Assembly: GCA_017965445.1 (NCBI GenBank)
Contig: JAGCPZ010000010.1
Location: forward strand, 1-52,622
Source of the DNA: Fibrobacter sp.
Lineage (GTDB): Bacteria > Fibrobacterota > Fibrobacteria > Fibrobacterales > Fibrobacteraceae
Direction: 5' to 3'
DNA length: 52,622 bases
The translations under genes were made by a program, and so were the position numbers. Shown in pieces: positions 16,552 through 24,522 of the stretch; position 1 is the first letter of the stretch, and every line of letters starts with the position of its first letter. The notes below the pieces were generated by a model, which did no database searches, had not been told where the DNA came from, and saw only the letters and a program-made list of their open reading frames with translations.

Positions 16552-16661
16552 TTCTATTCCTTTGGGCGAGCCCTATTTACCATGTGATTCAAAAAATCAA
16601 CGGTTTTTGTACTAAAACGAGCTTTATCGAGCGGTTTCCCTCGTTCGTTTTCAAGAAAAAA

Positions 16662-16690
16662 ACGAAAAAACGGAGCTTTTACACTCCGTC
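16662..16690 (-). terminator. Rho-independent terminator of the AURKAIP1/COX24 gene
   Basis: Read on the minus strand, ACGGAG and CTCCGT form a 6-bp stem around an 8-base loop (positions 16670-16689), followed by a T run encoded by the A tract at 16665-16670. Confidence 0.75.
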
Positions 16691-16723
16691 TTACAGGAAA
16701 TCACAAGAAAATGCTAACGGATA

Positions 16724-16819
16724 TTAGCGAAGTTTCTTTTTGTGACGGTCACGACGACGGCGTTTCTTACGCTTGTGGGTCGCAATCTTCCTGCGCTTTC
16801 TTTTCTTTCCGCAAGGCAT
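16724..16819 (-). CDS. AURKAIP1/COX24-domain small basic ribosome-associated protein
   Basis: A 31-residue, extremely Lys/Arg-rich protein starting MPCGKKRKRRKIATHKRK and ending HKKKLR. It matches the short bacterial AURKAIP1/COX24 (DUF1713-type) proteins of the FCB group, which correspond to the C-terminus of mitochondrial ribosomal protein mS38 and to the small bS22-like proteins of some bacteria. GGAG lies 8 bases before the ATG and a terminator follows. It is too short for standard gene-length cut-offs and easily missed. A ribosomal location is inferred from the family. Confidence 0.88.
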   Translation of the reverse strand: MPCGKKRKRRKIATHKRKKRRRRDRHKKKLR

Positions 16820-16923
16820 ATTGTATCTCCGTTAAAGGTTAAACTAAAAAATACGCCACCAAATAGAGTAAAAAAATGCTCCTTTGTCAAGGGGTGGGGG
16901 GTGAAGTTTCTCCTTCTTGTTTT

Positions 16924-16960
16924 AAAAAAGGAGATGCCCCATCAAGTGGGGCATGACAAT
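16924..16960. repeat. Dispersed palindromic repeat, copy 2
   Basis: AAAAAAGGAG is followed by ATGCCCCA/TGGGGCAT around TCAAG, then GACAATG. It is framed by the same flanks as the copy at 15512 but carries a compensated stem. It lies beyond the 3' end of dusA in the gap before the small ribosomal protein gene. Confidence 0.7.
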
Positions 16961-16991
16961 GCTCGATTGAGGCTTTTTGTGCGAAATGTTG

Positions 16992-18020
16992 TTATTCCGT
17001 AACCATGCTCATGGCTTGACGGATCAGGGCGACGGCTCCGCCGTAATCTTTAGCGCGGGGGCTTTCGTTGCTGAGCATGGCGCGGTACTTGCGGGCTCCG
17101 GGGAGTCCGGTAAACAGGCCGTAGAGGTGTTTCACGAGAATGGTGGCGGGGCAACCTTCGGAGGTCTGTTTTTCGACGTAGGGGAGGTAGGCTTCGAGGA
17201 GAGTCTTGCGGGTGGCGGGGCGGGCGTTCCCGGCGATGATTTCGGCGGGGTCTGTGCTGGTCGGGCGTTTGTCCCCAAAGATGCGTTCATCGGCATCACG
17301 CAGGAACCACGGGTTCTCGTAGGCTTCTCGGCCGACCATGACGCCGTCGAGGTCCTGCAGTTGTTCCTCGATTTGGTCGAGCGTCTTGATGCCGCCGTTG
17401 ATGCTGATGTTCAAGTCCGGCATTTCGGCCTTGAGGCGGTGGACGAACTCGTAATGGAGCGGCGGCACTTCGCGGTTTTCCTTGGGCGAGAGTCCCTTGA
17501 GCCAGGCTTTGCGTGCGTGAACGATAAAGATTTTACAGCCGGCATCGCGCACGGTCTGGATAAAGTCCGTGAAGAATTCCCAGCTGTCCAGGTCATCGAC
17601 GCCGATGCGGCATTTGATGGATACCGGAATCGAGACTGCGTCTTGCATGGCTTTGAAGCAGTCGGCGACGACCTGTTTTTCTTTCATGAGGCATGCGCCG
17701 AAATTCCCGTTTTGTACGCGGTCGGATGGGCATCCGCAGTTCAGGTTCACTTCGCTGAATCCTGCTTTTTCCACAAGTTTTGATGCGGCGGCAAGGTTTG
17801 CCGGGTTGCTTCCGCCCAGTTGCAATACGGCCGGGTGCTCTATGGGCTCGTGACCGAGGAACATGTCGGTATCGTCGCAGTGCAAAAGCCCGGTGGCGAC
17901 GACCATCTCGCTGTACAGCAAAACGTGCTTGGAAAGCAGACGCAAAAAATAGCGCTCGTGGCGGTCCGTGCAGTCGAGCATCGGAGCGATGGATAGTCTT
18001 CGGTTAAAGTCAATGTTCAT
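16992..18020 (-). CDS. dusA: tRNA-dihydrouridine(20/20a) synthase
   Basis: A flavoenzyme reducing uridine to dihydrouridine in the D-loop of tRNA. The 342 residues have the Dus start R-L-S-I-A-P-M-L-D-C-T-D-R-H, the catalytic NCGCPSDRVQNGNFGACLM (the Cys before LM is the expected proton donor), KCRIGVDD, VHARKAWLKGLSPKENR (characteristic of DusA rather than DusB or DusC) and a C-terminal helical recognition domain. Its start is 18 bases downstream of the diguanylate cyclase stop on the same strand, so it could be read through from there. Confidence 0.93.
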   Translation of the reverse strand: MNIDFNRRLSIAPMLDCTDRHERYFLRLLSKHVLLYSEMVVATGLLHCDDTDMFLGHEPIEHPAVLQLGGSNPANLAAASKLVEKAGFSEVNLNCGCPSDRVQNGNFGACLMKEKQVVADCFKAMQDAVSIPVSIKCRIGVDDLDSWEFFTDFIQTVRDAGCKIFIVHARKAWLKGLSPKENREVPPLHYEFVHRLKAEMPDLNISINGGIKTLDQIEEQLQDLDGVMVGREAYENPWFLRDADERIFGDKRPTSTDPAEIIAGNARPATRKTLLEAYLPYVEKQTSEGCPATILVKHLYGLFTGLPGARKYRAMLSNESPRAKDYGGAVALIRQAMSMVTE

Positions 18021-18038
18021 GGACGTAAAAATAGAATT

Positions 18039-19733
18039 TTACGCTGGAGAGCTTTCTACCGCGTGGTCGCCATCCCAAATGATGACTCTATTTCTTCCGT
18101 TCTCTTTTCCTGTATAAAGCGCCTTGTCGGCAAGCTGTATGCAGCGTTCGGCGCCAAGCTTGCTGTCGTACTGGGCGACGCCAAGTGTAATTGTCACCTT
18201 GATTTCCTGGTCGCCAAAGAATATGGTCTGGTTCTGGATTTGCTTGCGGAAGCGTTCGGCGACAAGGGCTGCGTCCTTCTGTTCCGTTTCGGGGAGGAGC
18301 GTCAAGAATTCTTCGCCGCCGTAACGGGCGAGAACGTCGTACTTGCGGAGAAGTCCGCGGATGGTACTTGCGACAGACTTGAGCACCGCATCGCCTGCAG
18401 CGTGTCCGTAGGTGTCATTGACGTCCTTGAAGTGGTCGATGTCTATGAATATCATGCTGAACGCACGCTTTAAGCGGTTGGCTCGTTCCACTTCTCGCTC
18501 GATGGTCTTGTGCATGTCGCGGCGGTTCGGCAACTGTGTCAGTTCGTCTGTTCTCGAGATAATGTCCAGTTTCCTGTTCGCTTGTTCTAGCTCGTAAGTG
18601 CGCTCCTTGACTTCTACTTCGAGCAAGTCCCTGTGCTTGTTCAATTCCTGGATTTGACGCTTGATAGTGGCATGCATCTGGTTGAAAACTTTGGCCAGTC
18701 TGCCGATTTCGTCCTGGCTGCTCTTGGCCTTGAATTCTTCGATGTCGAGGTTCCCTTCCGTAATTTGCGAGATGTGGTCGATCAATTTGTTCAATGGCTT
18801 GCATACAATCAGGATTTGCCAGAGGGACACGAGCAAAATGGCGATGATGGAGCAGTAGAGAATTATTCGACCGATGTGCTTGACCGAGGCGACCATCTCG
18901 TCGATTTCGCTTTTGGGCTGGAGGGCGATGAGACCAAGGTCGTAACTGGGGTTGAACGTCTTGTTGATGAGGTAGGTCGAACTGTCTCCGAGAGTCAAGA
19001 AGCGGATGTTGTTGTCGTGGTCCTGCTTGATGTTCATGTCGTCGAGTCCGAGTTCGGACAGCTTGTGGACTCCGTTAAGCCAGGTTCTCATGTCGGGGTG
19101 GTAAAGGATTTCGCCCTGGCCGTTGCAGGCGATGAGGATTCCGTTTTGGCCGACCTTGTATTCGGAAAAGTATTTCCAGAGCCTCCGGATGGAAAAGTTC
19201 GATATCAGGCGTCCGTCGCCGTGGGCGCGGTCCGAGACGACAACGCCGAAGGCTCGCTTGGGGGTCCCGTCGGTGTCGCGGTACCAAGGCGATATCGTGG
19301 GACGGTGCGGTGAAATCCTGTCGAATTCGATGGGGTAGGTTATCTTGGCGGAACCTAGCATGGAATTGTTGCAGATAAGGTTGTAGTTCCTGTCGTATAG
19401 CGAAATGGATTCACCCGAAATAAACAACGACGAAATGTTGTAGCTCTTGAGATAGCCTGCTGCCGTGAACTGGTCCATGCTTTGGATTTCGGAGGTCTTG
19501 GCGAGTAGCGTAAGGCGGCTTGCGAACTGCTCCATTTCGTTATTGACCGTGTTCGCGAGTTGCAAGAGCTGGGTCTCGTTGGTGTCATGACTTAGCTGCA
19601 GCGTTGTCTTCATCTGCTTTTGCGTAAAGAAGTATGTCCCCACCGTTACGATGACAAGCATCGAAATAATCAAAAGCAGAAGGCTCTTGATTATGATGCT
19701 GTTCGTTATACTGGAGAGTTTCTGGCTGCTCAT
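18039..19733 (-). CDS. Membrane diguanylate cyclase with periplasmic sensor and HAMP
   Basis: A 564-residue inner-membrane GGDEF protein making cyclic di-GMP. Transmembrane segments at about 12-35 and 288-312 flank a periplasmic region of about 250 residues that looks like a Cache-type sensor. A HAMP domain (about 312-365), a coiled coil (to about 392) and the GGDEF domain follow. The active-site motif is GGEEF at 472-476, so catalysis is likely. The product-inhibition I-site R-K-Y-D lies five residues before it at 463-466. It sits 44 bases downstream of the solute-binding protein gene on the same strand and is probably co-transcribed with it. No Shine-Dalgarno is obvious before the ATG. Confidence 0.93.
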   Translation of the reverse strand: MSSQKLSSITNSIIIKSLLLLIISMLVIVTVGTYFFTQKQMKTTLQLSHDTNETQLLQLANTVNNEMEQFASRLTLLAKTSEIQSMDQFTAAGYLKSYNISSLFISGESISLYDRNYNLICNNSMLGSAKITYPIEFDRISPHRPTISPWYRDTDGTPKRAFGVVVSDRAHGDGRLISNFSIRRLWKYFSEYKVGQNGILIACNGQGEILYHPDMRTWLNGVHKLSELGLDDMNIKQDHDNNIRFLTLGDSSTYLINKTFNPSYDLGLIALQPKSEIDEMVASVKHIGRIILYCSIIAILLVSLWQILIVCKPLNKLIDHISQITEGNLDIEEFKAKSSQDEIGRLAKVFNQMHATIKRQIQELNKHRDLLEVEVKERTYELEQANRKLDIISRTDELTQLPNRRDMHKTIEREVERANRLKRAFSMIFIDIDHFKDVNDTYGHAAGDAVLKSVASTIRGLLRKYDVLARYGGEEFLTLLPETEQKDAALVAERFRKQIQNQTIFFGDQEIKVTITLGVAQYDSKLGAERCIQLADKALYTGKENGRNRVIIWDGDHAVESSPA

Positions 19734-19777
19734 GGTGCGTTACGCTTGAATCACATTTCGGGTTAATACTTCTGTTA

Positions 19778-21322
19778 CTACTTCTTTTTACGTGCTACGG
19801 CAAATACAAATCCTACAAGTACCGCGAGGAAGAATAGCCACGACGAACGGCTGGAACCGGAGCCCTCTTTTTGGGCTTGCTTTGGCTGCTCTGTGATTTG
19901 GCTAGATTCTTTCTTGGGTTCCTTGATGTTCAAGGCCTTATGCCAAATGTCGCGGAATTCGGCGAACGTCAAGTCGCCTGTAGTCCTTTGGTTCAGGCGC
20001 TTGTTAATGTCGTTCGAGTATTGCGTGAGAATCTCGTAGATTTTTTCTTCGGAGTAGAGTGCCGGAATTTCGAGATGATCCCAGATGGCACTGAACATCG
20101 AGACGAGAATTTGTTCGATGTCGCCCCATTCGGGAATGGCCGTGTATGTTTTCCCGGCATCGAGCATGGTTACAATTGTCTTGTAATCTTCGTCCTTGGA
20201 CCAGTTGGCGAGTACCTTCTTGGAGGCGGGGAGCATGCCGATTTGCTTGGTGTAGGCGTCCAGGTTCTCATCGTTTGTGAGGTATAGCAAAAGGTCGAGC
20301 GCTTCGCGCCTGTTGTTGCTAGCCGGGATGGCGAGGTTGCTTCCGCCGATAAAGCAGACGGAGCCCTGCGTCCCTGTCGGGATGGGGAGCGCCATGACGC
20401 TGTCGTTACCGATTCTCGTGTTGATGAGGCCGCCTTTCGTCCCTTCGAAACGGGTCTGCATGATGACTTCGGACGTGTTCACGATAAAGCCGAGTTCGCC
20501 TGCGTTAAAGTGCTGCACGATTTGGGCCGTGTTCATCTGCAATGCGTCTGTACTGACGAGCGTATCCAGCACGAAACTCAAGTATTTGGCGATACCGTAG
20601 ATTGTTTTCGGGGAAAGGATGCCTGCTTTCCATTTGCCGTCGCTATCCTTGGTGATGAAATCTCCGCCGTTGCTCCAGACCCAGGGCGCAAAGTTGTGCG
20701 GAATGTTCCAGTCGCTTTTGCCCGGGAACGCAAACGCACGAACTTTGGTGCCGTCTTCAAGCGTTTCGTGGCTGTCGTTCACCTTGCGGATGGCGTTGAC
20801 AAAGCCGTCGAATGTCGCTATGTCTTCGGGCTTGATTTCGTTTTTCTTGAGGATGCGCTTGTTGGCCAAAATCGGGCGGATGTCGATAAACCACGGGACA
20901 GAATAGATGGTCGTGTCAGCATCGATGCGGGTCGTGTTCCAGCTGACCGGGACAAACCTGCTGGAGTCAATCGAGGCAAGCCACGGGTTCAATGCCTTTA
21001 TTTCGCCGCGGGATGCAAAATACGGAATCCAGGTAGTGCCCAGTTGCAGTACGTCCGGTGCGTCTGTGCCGGAGGCGAGCGCTGTCGTGATGCGGTTCCA
21101 GGCTTCGCCCCAGTCCAGAACGACGACTTTCGTCTTGAGGCCTGTTTTCTTGGTGAAAAGATTTAGTCTCTGTTCGAGCTTTTCTTGAGGAGAAGCTCCG
21201 TTTGGCATAATCCAGACGGTTAGCTCTTTTTTGGTAGCTTGTTTTGCGGGGACCTTTGCTGCGAAAACGGATGAAACTGCGATGGCAGCGGCGATGCAAA
21301 CAATTTGAGTTAACCGTTTCAT
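19778..21322 (-). CDS. Family-1-like extracellular solute-binding protein with C-terminal membrane anchor
   Basis: A 514-residue protein with a signal peptide (MKRLTQIVCIAAAIAVSSVFA) and the fold signature of sugar-type ABC binding proteins: LTVWIMPNG, LEQRLNLFTKKTG, TTALASGTDAPDVLQLGTTW near the start, and SNLAIPASNNRREALDLLLYL later. Unusually it ends with a Ser/Gly-rich spacer, a roughly 20-residue hydrophobic helix (SWLFFLAVLVGFVFAV) and R-K-K-K, so it is probably tethered to the inner membrane facing the periplasm. No permease or ATPase gene is adjacent. The partner gene downstream is a diguanylate cyclase with a periplasmic sensor. AAGGAG precedes the ATG. Confidence 0.88.
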   Translation of the reverse strand: MKRLTQIVCIAAAIAVSSVFAAKVPAKQATKKELTVWIMPNGASPQEKLEQRLNLFTKKTGLKTKVVVLDWGEAWNRITTALASGTDAPDVLQLGTTWIPYFASRGEIKALNPWLASIDSSRFVPVSWNTTRIDADTTIYSVPWFIDIRPILANKRILKKNEIKPEDIATFDGFVNAIRKVNDSHETLEDGTKVRAFAFPGKSDWNIPHNFAPWVWSNGGDFITKDSDGKWKAGILSPKTIYGIAKYLSFVLDTLVSTDALQMNTAQIVQHFNAGELGFIVNTSEVIMQTRFEGTKGGLINTRIGNDSVMALPIPTGTQGSVCFIGGSNLAIPASNNRREALDLLLYLTNDENLDAYTKQIGMLPASKKVLANWSKDEDYKTIVTMLDAGKTYTAIPEWGDIEQILVSMFSAIWDHLEIPALYSEEKIYEILTQYSNDINKRLNQRTTGDLTFAEFRDIWHKALNIKEPKKESSQITEQPKQAQKEGSGSSRSSWLFFLAVLVGFVFAVARKKK

Positions 21323-21446
21323 GGAATGCTCTCCTTTTCCAAACCGACAAATTATATTTAATATATACGTTTTTTGTAGATTTAGCGGAAAGATAAAAGA
21401 TTTTTAAAAGAAAAGATATGATGAAAATCTCAGGGGGTGGAGAAAA

Positions 21447-21815
21447 ATGCTGGCTGTTTGCGGGATTGTCCGTCGAAAGGGGAAAATTTTGGTGTGCAAA
21501 AGGCCTTCTTCGGGAGCATATCCCGGTTTATGGGAACTCCCTACGGAAAATCTGGAAGAAAACGAGACATTTGAAGACGCCTTGGAACGGGTGTTCTTTG
21601 AACGGTTGACGGTAAATATTAAACGGATGCGGGGTGTCGGGGCCGTCTCGACCGAGGATATCCGTTTTTTGGGCTATGAAGTGGAACTTTTGAAAAATTT
21701 TTTCCATATTTATGGATACGAGGATTTTCGTTGGGTGAAACCTGGGAAATTGGGAAAAATGCGGATTTTCGAGCCGCATGTGATGCTTCTCACGGGGGCT
21801 GCTGGAACTTTGTAA
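21447..21815 (+). CDS. Nudix-fold protein with degenerate Nudix box
   Basis: A 122-residue protein resembling MutT-type Nudix hydrolases: MLAVCGIVRRKGKILVCKR, then GAYPGLWELPTENLEENETFEDALERVFFERL. The spacing follows the Nudix box GX5EX7REUXEEXGU, but the REUXEEXGU part reads ERVFFERLTV, so the metal-binding glutamates are largely lost and the glycine after LP is also replaced. It is therefore probably not a normal nucleotide hydrolase; it could be a ligand-binding or accessory domain like the C-terminal domain of MutY. The start was chosen for GGTGGAG five bases upstream. It is divergent from the solute-binding protein gene. Confidence 0.75.
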   Translation: MLAVCGIVRRKGKILVCKRPSSGAYPGLWELPTENLEENETFEDALERVFFERLTVNIKRMRGVGAVSTEDIRFLGYEVELLKNFFHIYGYEDFRWVKPGKLGKMRIFEPHVMLLTGAAGTL

Positions 21816-21865
21816 ATTTATGGGTTACGAACCGCAAAATTCTAGCAAAGAACATCAATGTTTCT

Positions 21866-21873
21866 TATATTTT
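21866..21873 (+). promoter_or_regulatory. TATATTTT box upstream of the DUF3332 gene
   Basis: TATATTTT resembles the TAnnTTTG element and lies 48 bases before the ATG at 21922, leaving a leader with an AAGGAG ribosome-binding site at 21907-21912. Confidence 0.35.
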
Positions 21874-21921
21874 TTCTGTCAAAGACCAAAAAAGACACCT
21901 AAATATAAGGAGTTTATAACT

Positions 21922-22359
21922 ATGAAGAAAGGTATCATCGCTCTTCTCTGCGCTGGTGCAATCGCACTTACCGGCTGCCACGGTAGCTACGGCCTTACCA
22001 AGAAGCTTCTCCGCTGGAACGGCACTTTGGGCAACAAGTGGCTCAACTCTTGCGTCCACTTCCTCTTGTGGGTTGTTCCAGTCTATGAAGTGAGTATCGG
22101 CCTTGTGGACTTCCTCGTCCTCAACACCGTTGAATTCTGGACGGGTTCCAATCCGCTCGCTGCAGACGATTCCTACTACCAGAAGGACGAAAAGGGTAAC
22201 TCTGTTGCAGCCGTGAAGAACGAAGATGGTTCTCTCTCTGTGCAATATACAACTTCCAAGGGTGAAACCACGAACCTCACTCTCCAGCGTGACGAAAACG
22301 TTGTCCGCGCTCTCGATGCTGAAGGCAACCTCGTTGCCCAGTACGAAATCGACAAGTAA
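21922..22359 (+). CDS. DUF3332 family lipoprotein
   Basis: A 145-residue lipoprotein. The signal ends A-L-T-G-C-H, with the acceptor Cys at residue 20, and the mature part (GSYGLTKKLLRWNGTLGNKWLNS, then a hydrophobic WVVPVYEVSIGLVDFLVLNTVEFWTGSNP) matches the DUF3332 family of small envelope lipoproteins of unknown function. The C-terminal third is polar and looks like two beta-hairpins. It is preceded by AAGGAG and its codon use is strongly biased toward C-ending codons, as in argG, suggesting high expression. It is monocistronic and ends at a strong terminator. Confidence 0.85.
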   Translation: MKKGIIALLCAGAIALTGCHGSYGLTKKLLRWNGTLGNKWLNSCVHFLLWVVPVYEVSIGLVDFLVLNTVEFWTGSNPLAADDSYYQKDEKGNSVAAVKNEDGSLSVQYTTSKGETTNLTLQRDENVVRALDAEGNLVAQYEIDK

Positions 22360-22382
22360 TCGAAAATAAATTTTGTTTTTAG

Positions 22383-22415
22383 AACGCTCTCTGGATATCC
22401 GGAGAGCGTTTTTTA
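22383..22415 (+). terminator. Rho-independent terminator of the DUF3332 gene
   Basis: AACGCTCTC (22383-22391) pairs perfectly with GAGAGCGTT (22402-22410), followed by TTTT. The loop region TGGATATCCG can itself pair. Confidence 0.9.
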
Positions 22416-22420
22416 ATTAG

Positions 22421-22532
22421 GAGTTCGGTGCTTGGAGTTACTAGTTACTAGGGGGAAAGTCGTAGTTCGGAACGAATGCTGATGCCCCCTGACCACTGCT
22501 TACTAGCCACTAACCACTGCCTACTTCCTACT
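22421..22532. repeat. Intergenic low-complexity repeat of ACTAGTTACT / CCACTAACCACT type
   Basis: A non-coding stretch built from short repeating units: GTTACTAGTTACTAG followed by GGGGG on the left, and CCCCC followed by GACCACTGCTTACTAG and CCACTAACCACTGCC on the right. The two halves are loosely inverted around 22470. Related units occur at 42183-42224 and 44393-44489. It is not coding and separates two plus-strand transcription units. Confidence 0.6.
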
Positions 22533-22574
22533 TTTCCACATCTTTCGTCTCAAATTTTATATATACTTACTACC

Positions 22575-23297
22575 ATGTTAGGTCGGGTTGTTTTTTACCG
22601 TGTGTTTGGTCGTTTGGAGATTTTATTCGCGATGCTTGTCGCGGTTGTTTTTTGTGCATGCAACGGAAATGACATGAGCCGCGGTGACGAAGCGCTCCGC
22701 ATTGGCGATTACGACCGTGCCATTGCAAATTTTTCGAAAGTCCTGGATGGCGAACCTGCGAACCGGGATGCCCGCTATGGCCTTGCGATTGCCTATTATG
22801 CTATCGCTGAGGACAAGGAACGCCTGAAAGAAAATACGCTTGCCTTGTGGGAACGTACTGCCCGTGAATTCAAAATTTTGACCGCCATTGACAGCAGCGA
22901 TAAAGTAACGCCCTTGTATTCGACGACGCTTTTTTACTTGGCCCGTGCAATGCTTGCCGAAAACGAACATGCCAGGGTCATGCGGCTTTTGGATGAATCA
23001 ATACAGCTCGATCCATCGAATTACTTTAGCTATAACCTGAAGGCTTTGATTCTCGGTGGCCAAGGTGATGTTGATGGCGCAAAGAAAATTTATGCGTACA
23101 TCGTGACTCGCGAACCGAAATTTGCGTCGGCCTACGTAAACTTGGGGAACCTCTACTGGAACGCTCATGATTACGAATCGGCGTGGGATATCTGGTCTAT
23201 GGGGCACGAAGCCTTACCGCAGGATCCGGTGCTTGCCAAGTGGACGCGCGTAGCAGAAGATTCGCTTAAGGCAATGGTTTATTCAGGTAAGCTGTGA
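22575..23297 (+). CDS. TPR-repeat lipoprotein
   Basis: A 240-residue protein with the start set at ATG 22575, just after an AT-rich promoter-like stretch; ATG at 22632 is an alternative. A hydrophobic segment ends V-F-C-A-C-N, a plausible lipobox. The rest is helical tetratricopeptide repeats: GDEALRIGDYDRAIANFSKVLDGEP, then ARVMRLLDESIQLDPSNYFSY, DGAKKIYAYIVTREPKFASAYVNLGNLYW and SAWDIWSMGHEALPQDPVLAKW. TPRs mediate protein binding. Its stop overlaps the GTG start of the membrane kinase, so the two are translationally coupled and may act together at the inner membrane. Confidence 0.85.
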   Translation: MLGRVVFYRVFGRLEILFAMLVAVVFCACNGNDMSRGDEALRIGDYDRAIANFSKVLDGEPANRDARYGLAIAYYAIAEDKERLKENTLALWERTAREFKILTAIDSSDKVTPLYSTTLFYLARAMLAENEHARVMRLLDESIQLDPSNYFSYNLKALILGGQGDVDGAKKIYAYIVTREPKFASAYVNLGNLYWNAHDYESAWDIWSMGHEALPQDPVLAKWTRVAEDSLKAMVYSGKL

Positions 23298-24496
23298 ACA
23301 GGCTAGCTATGAGGAAATCCGGGAAATCGCTCTTGGACTCCGTGACGGGTGGCGTCTTGTTGCATCGTGGCGGCGAAGCTTCCGCTTATCTGCTGAATGT
23401 GGGCGGTAAACCGTTTGTGCTGAAGTGGTACAACGACGGTTTCTCGTTTGACGAAAATGTTGTTGAGAATGTATATAAAGTACATGAGCCTGGCTTGTAC
23501 CGTATTGAGGAATGGGGGCGCCGTGATGGGACTCCTTACCTGATTTATGAATTTGTCGAAGGTGTCGTTTCGGATAAATTGGGGCAAATCCCGGTGGCTG
23601 TCGCCCTTTTTGCTTTACGCCAGGTGACAAGTACACTTGCATCATTGCGCAAACAGGGCGTGTCGCATGGGGACTTGAACCCCGCCAACGTGATATTTTC
23701 GGTTGAAAGATTGAATGCAGAGCGCTTGAAAGCTGCAAAAACGGCGAGTGGCTTGCGGACTGTTGTTATCGACTGCGGGATTGTGGGCCCCGGGGCGCTT
23801 GCGTATGCAGCTCCGGAGCGATTCCAGGGCAAAAAGGCAGACGAAAAAAGTGACTTGTTCAGCCTCGGGCTTTTGCTCTACCGTTGGATTGCGGGCGAAG
23901 ACTTGGTTCAGGCTGATGGATACGAACATTTTGCCGAGCAAATGGCGAACGTGCAGAATGTGAACGTGACGGAAAAACTTTATTCGACGGGCGCGTTCAA
24001 CACTCCCGACGGGGCGTTGCTGCTTTCGGCCCTGGAACCGTTGTGGGCGGGGTTACTCCGTTCGGACGCTGCTGAGCGAGTCGAAGATTTTGACGAATTG
24101 GATGAACTTTTGGAAATTGCGATTAGCAAGGCGGGGCATGGTGAAATAGCGCTTTCGTCTTTGGTGGCGCAGTTCGCCGAGTCCTATTTGGAAAATCCAG
24201 AAAATAATTCAAATGTGGCACGAAAAGTTCCAAACGTCCTTGAAAAAGACTTCCCCTTTATGGTCCGTAAGAAAAAAAACGGGCTAAAATGGGCCATTTT
24301 GGGCATTTTGATTCTTATATTAGTTTTAATAGTGCTGTTGCTTTCGAGTGGAACAATGAGTTTCGGTATCGACGCAACGGGGGACCGGCTGTTAAAGCGG
24401 TCGAGGAACATAGAGCCGTCTGTGGAAAGCGAGAACGTCCCGGATTTGAAGGTCGATAGCTTGCTTTTGGATCTCCCTATGCCCTCTGCCGAATAA
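23294..24496 (+). CDS. Membrane-anchored Ser/Thr-type protein kinase
   Basis: A 400-residue protein, probably starting at GTG 23294, which overlaps the TPR gene stop (GTGA); ATG at 23309 is the alternative. Residues about 15-300 form a protein-kinase-like domain: glycine loop LHRGGEASAYLL, Lys44 (FVLKWYND), catalytic loop H-G-D-L-N-P-A-N-V at 125-133 with Asp127, metal loop D-C-G at 160-162 in place of DFG, A-P-E at 173-175 and SDLFSLGLLLYRW. The activation segment is very short. A single transmembrane helix at about 314-337 leaves a 60-residue periplasmic tail with no PASTA or other known sensor. The next gene is a sigma-54 activator, a plausible target. Activity is likely but the loops are divergent. 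Confidence 0.87.
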   Translation: MNRLAMRKSGKSLLDSVTGGVLLHRGGEASAYLLNVGGKPFVLKWYNDGFSFDENVVENVYKVHEPGLYRIEEWGRRDGTPYLIYEFVEGVVSDKLGQIPVAVALFALRQVTSTLASLRKQGVSHGDLNPANVIFSVERLNAERLKAAKTASGLRTVVIDCGIVGPGALAYAAPERFQGKKADEKSDLFSLGLLLYRWIAGEDLVQADGYEHFAEQMANVQNVNVTEKLYSTGAFNTPDGALLLSALEPLWAGLLRSDAAERVEDFDELDELLEIAISKAGHGEIALSSLVAQFAESYLENPENNSNVARKVPNVLEKDFPFMVRKKKNGLKWAILGILILILVLIVLLLSSGTMSFGIDATGDRLLKRSRNIEPSVESENVPDLKVDSLLLDLPMPSAE

Positions 24497-24522
24497 CCGC
24501 GAATTACTTAAAGGGCTTTGTT

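Noticed and set aside
15619..16587. Open frame of 322 codons on the plus strand opposite argF
   Set aside because: A shadow of argF; Val/Glu/Phe-rich antisense translation with no motif.
24215..24232. TGGCACG-like stretch inside the kinase gene resembling a sigma-54 promoter
   Set aside because: The second half does not contain TTGC at the right spacing and it lies within coding sequence 300 bases from the next gene.
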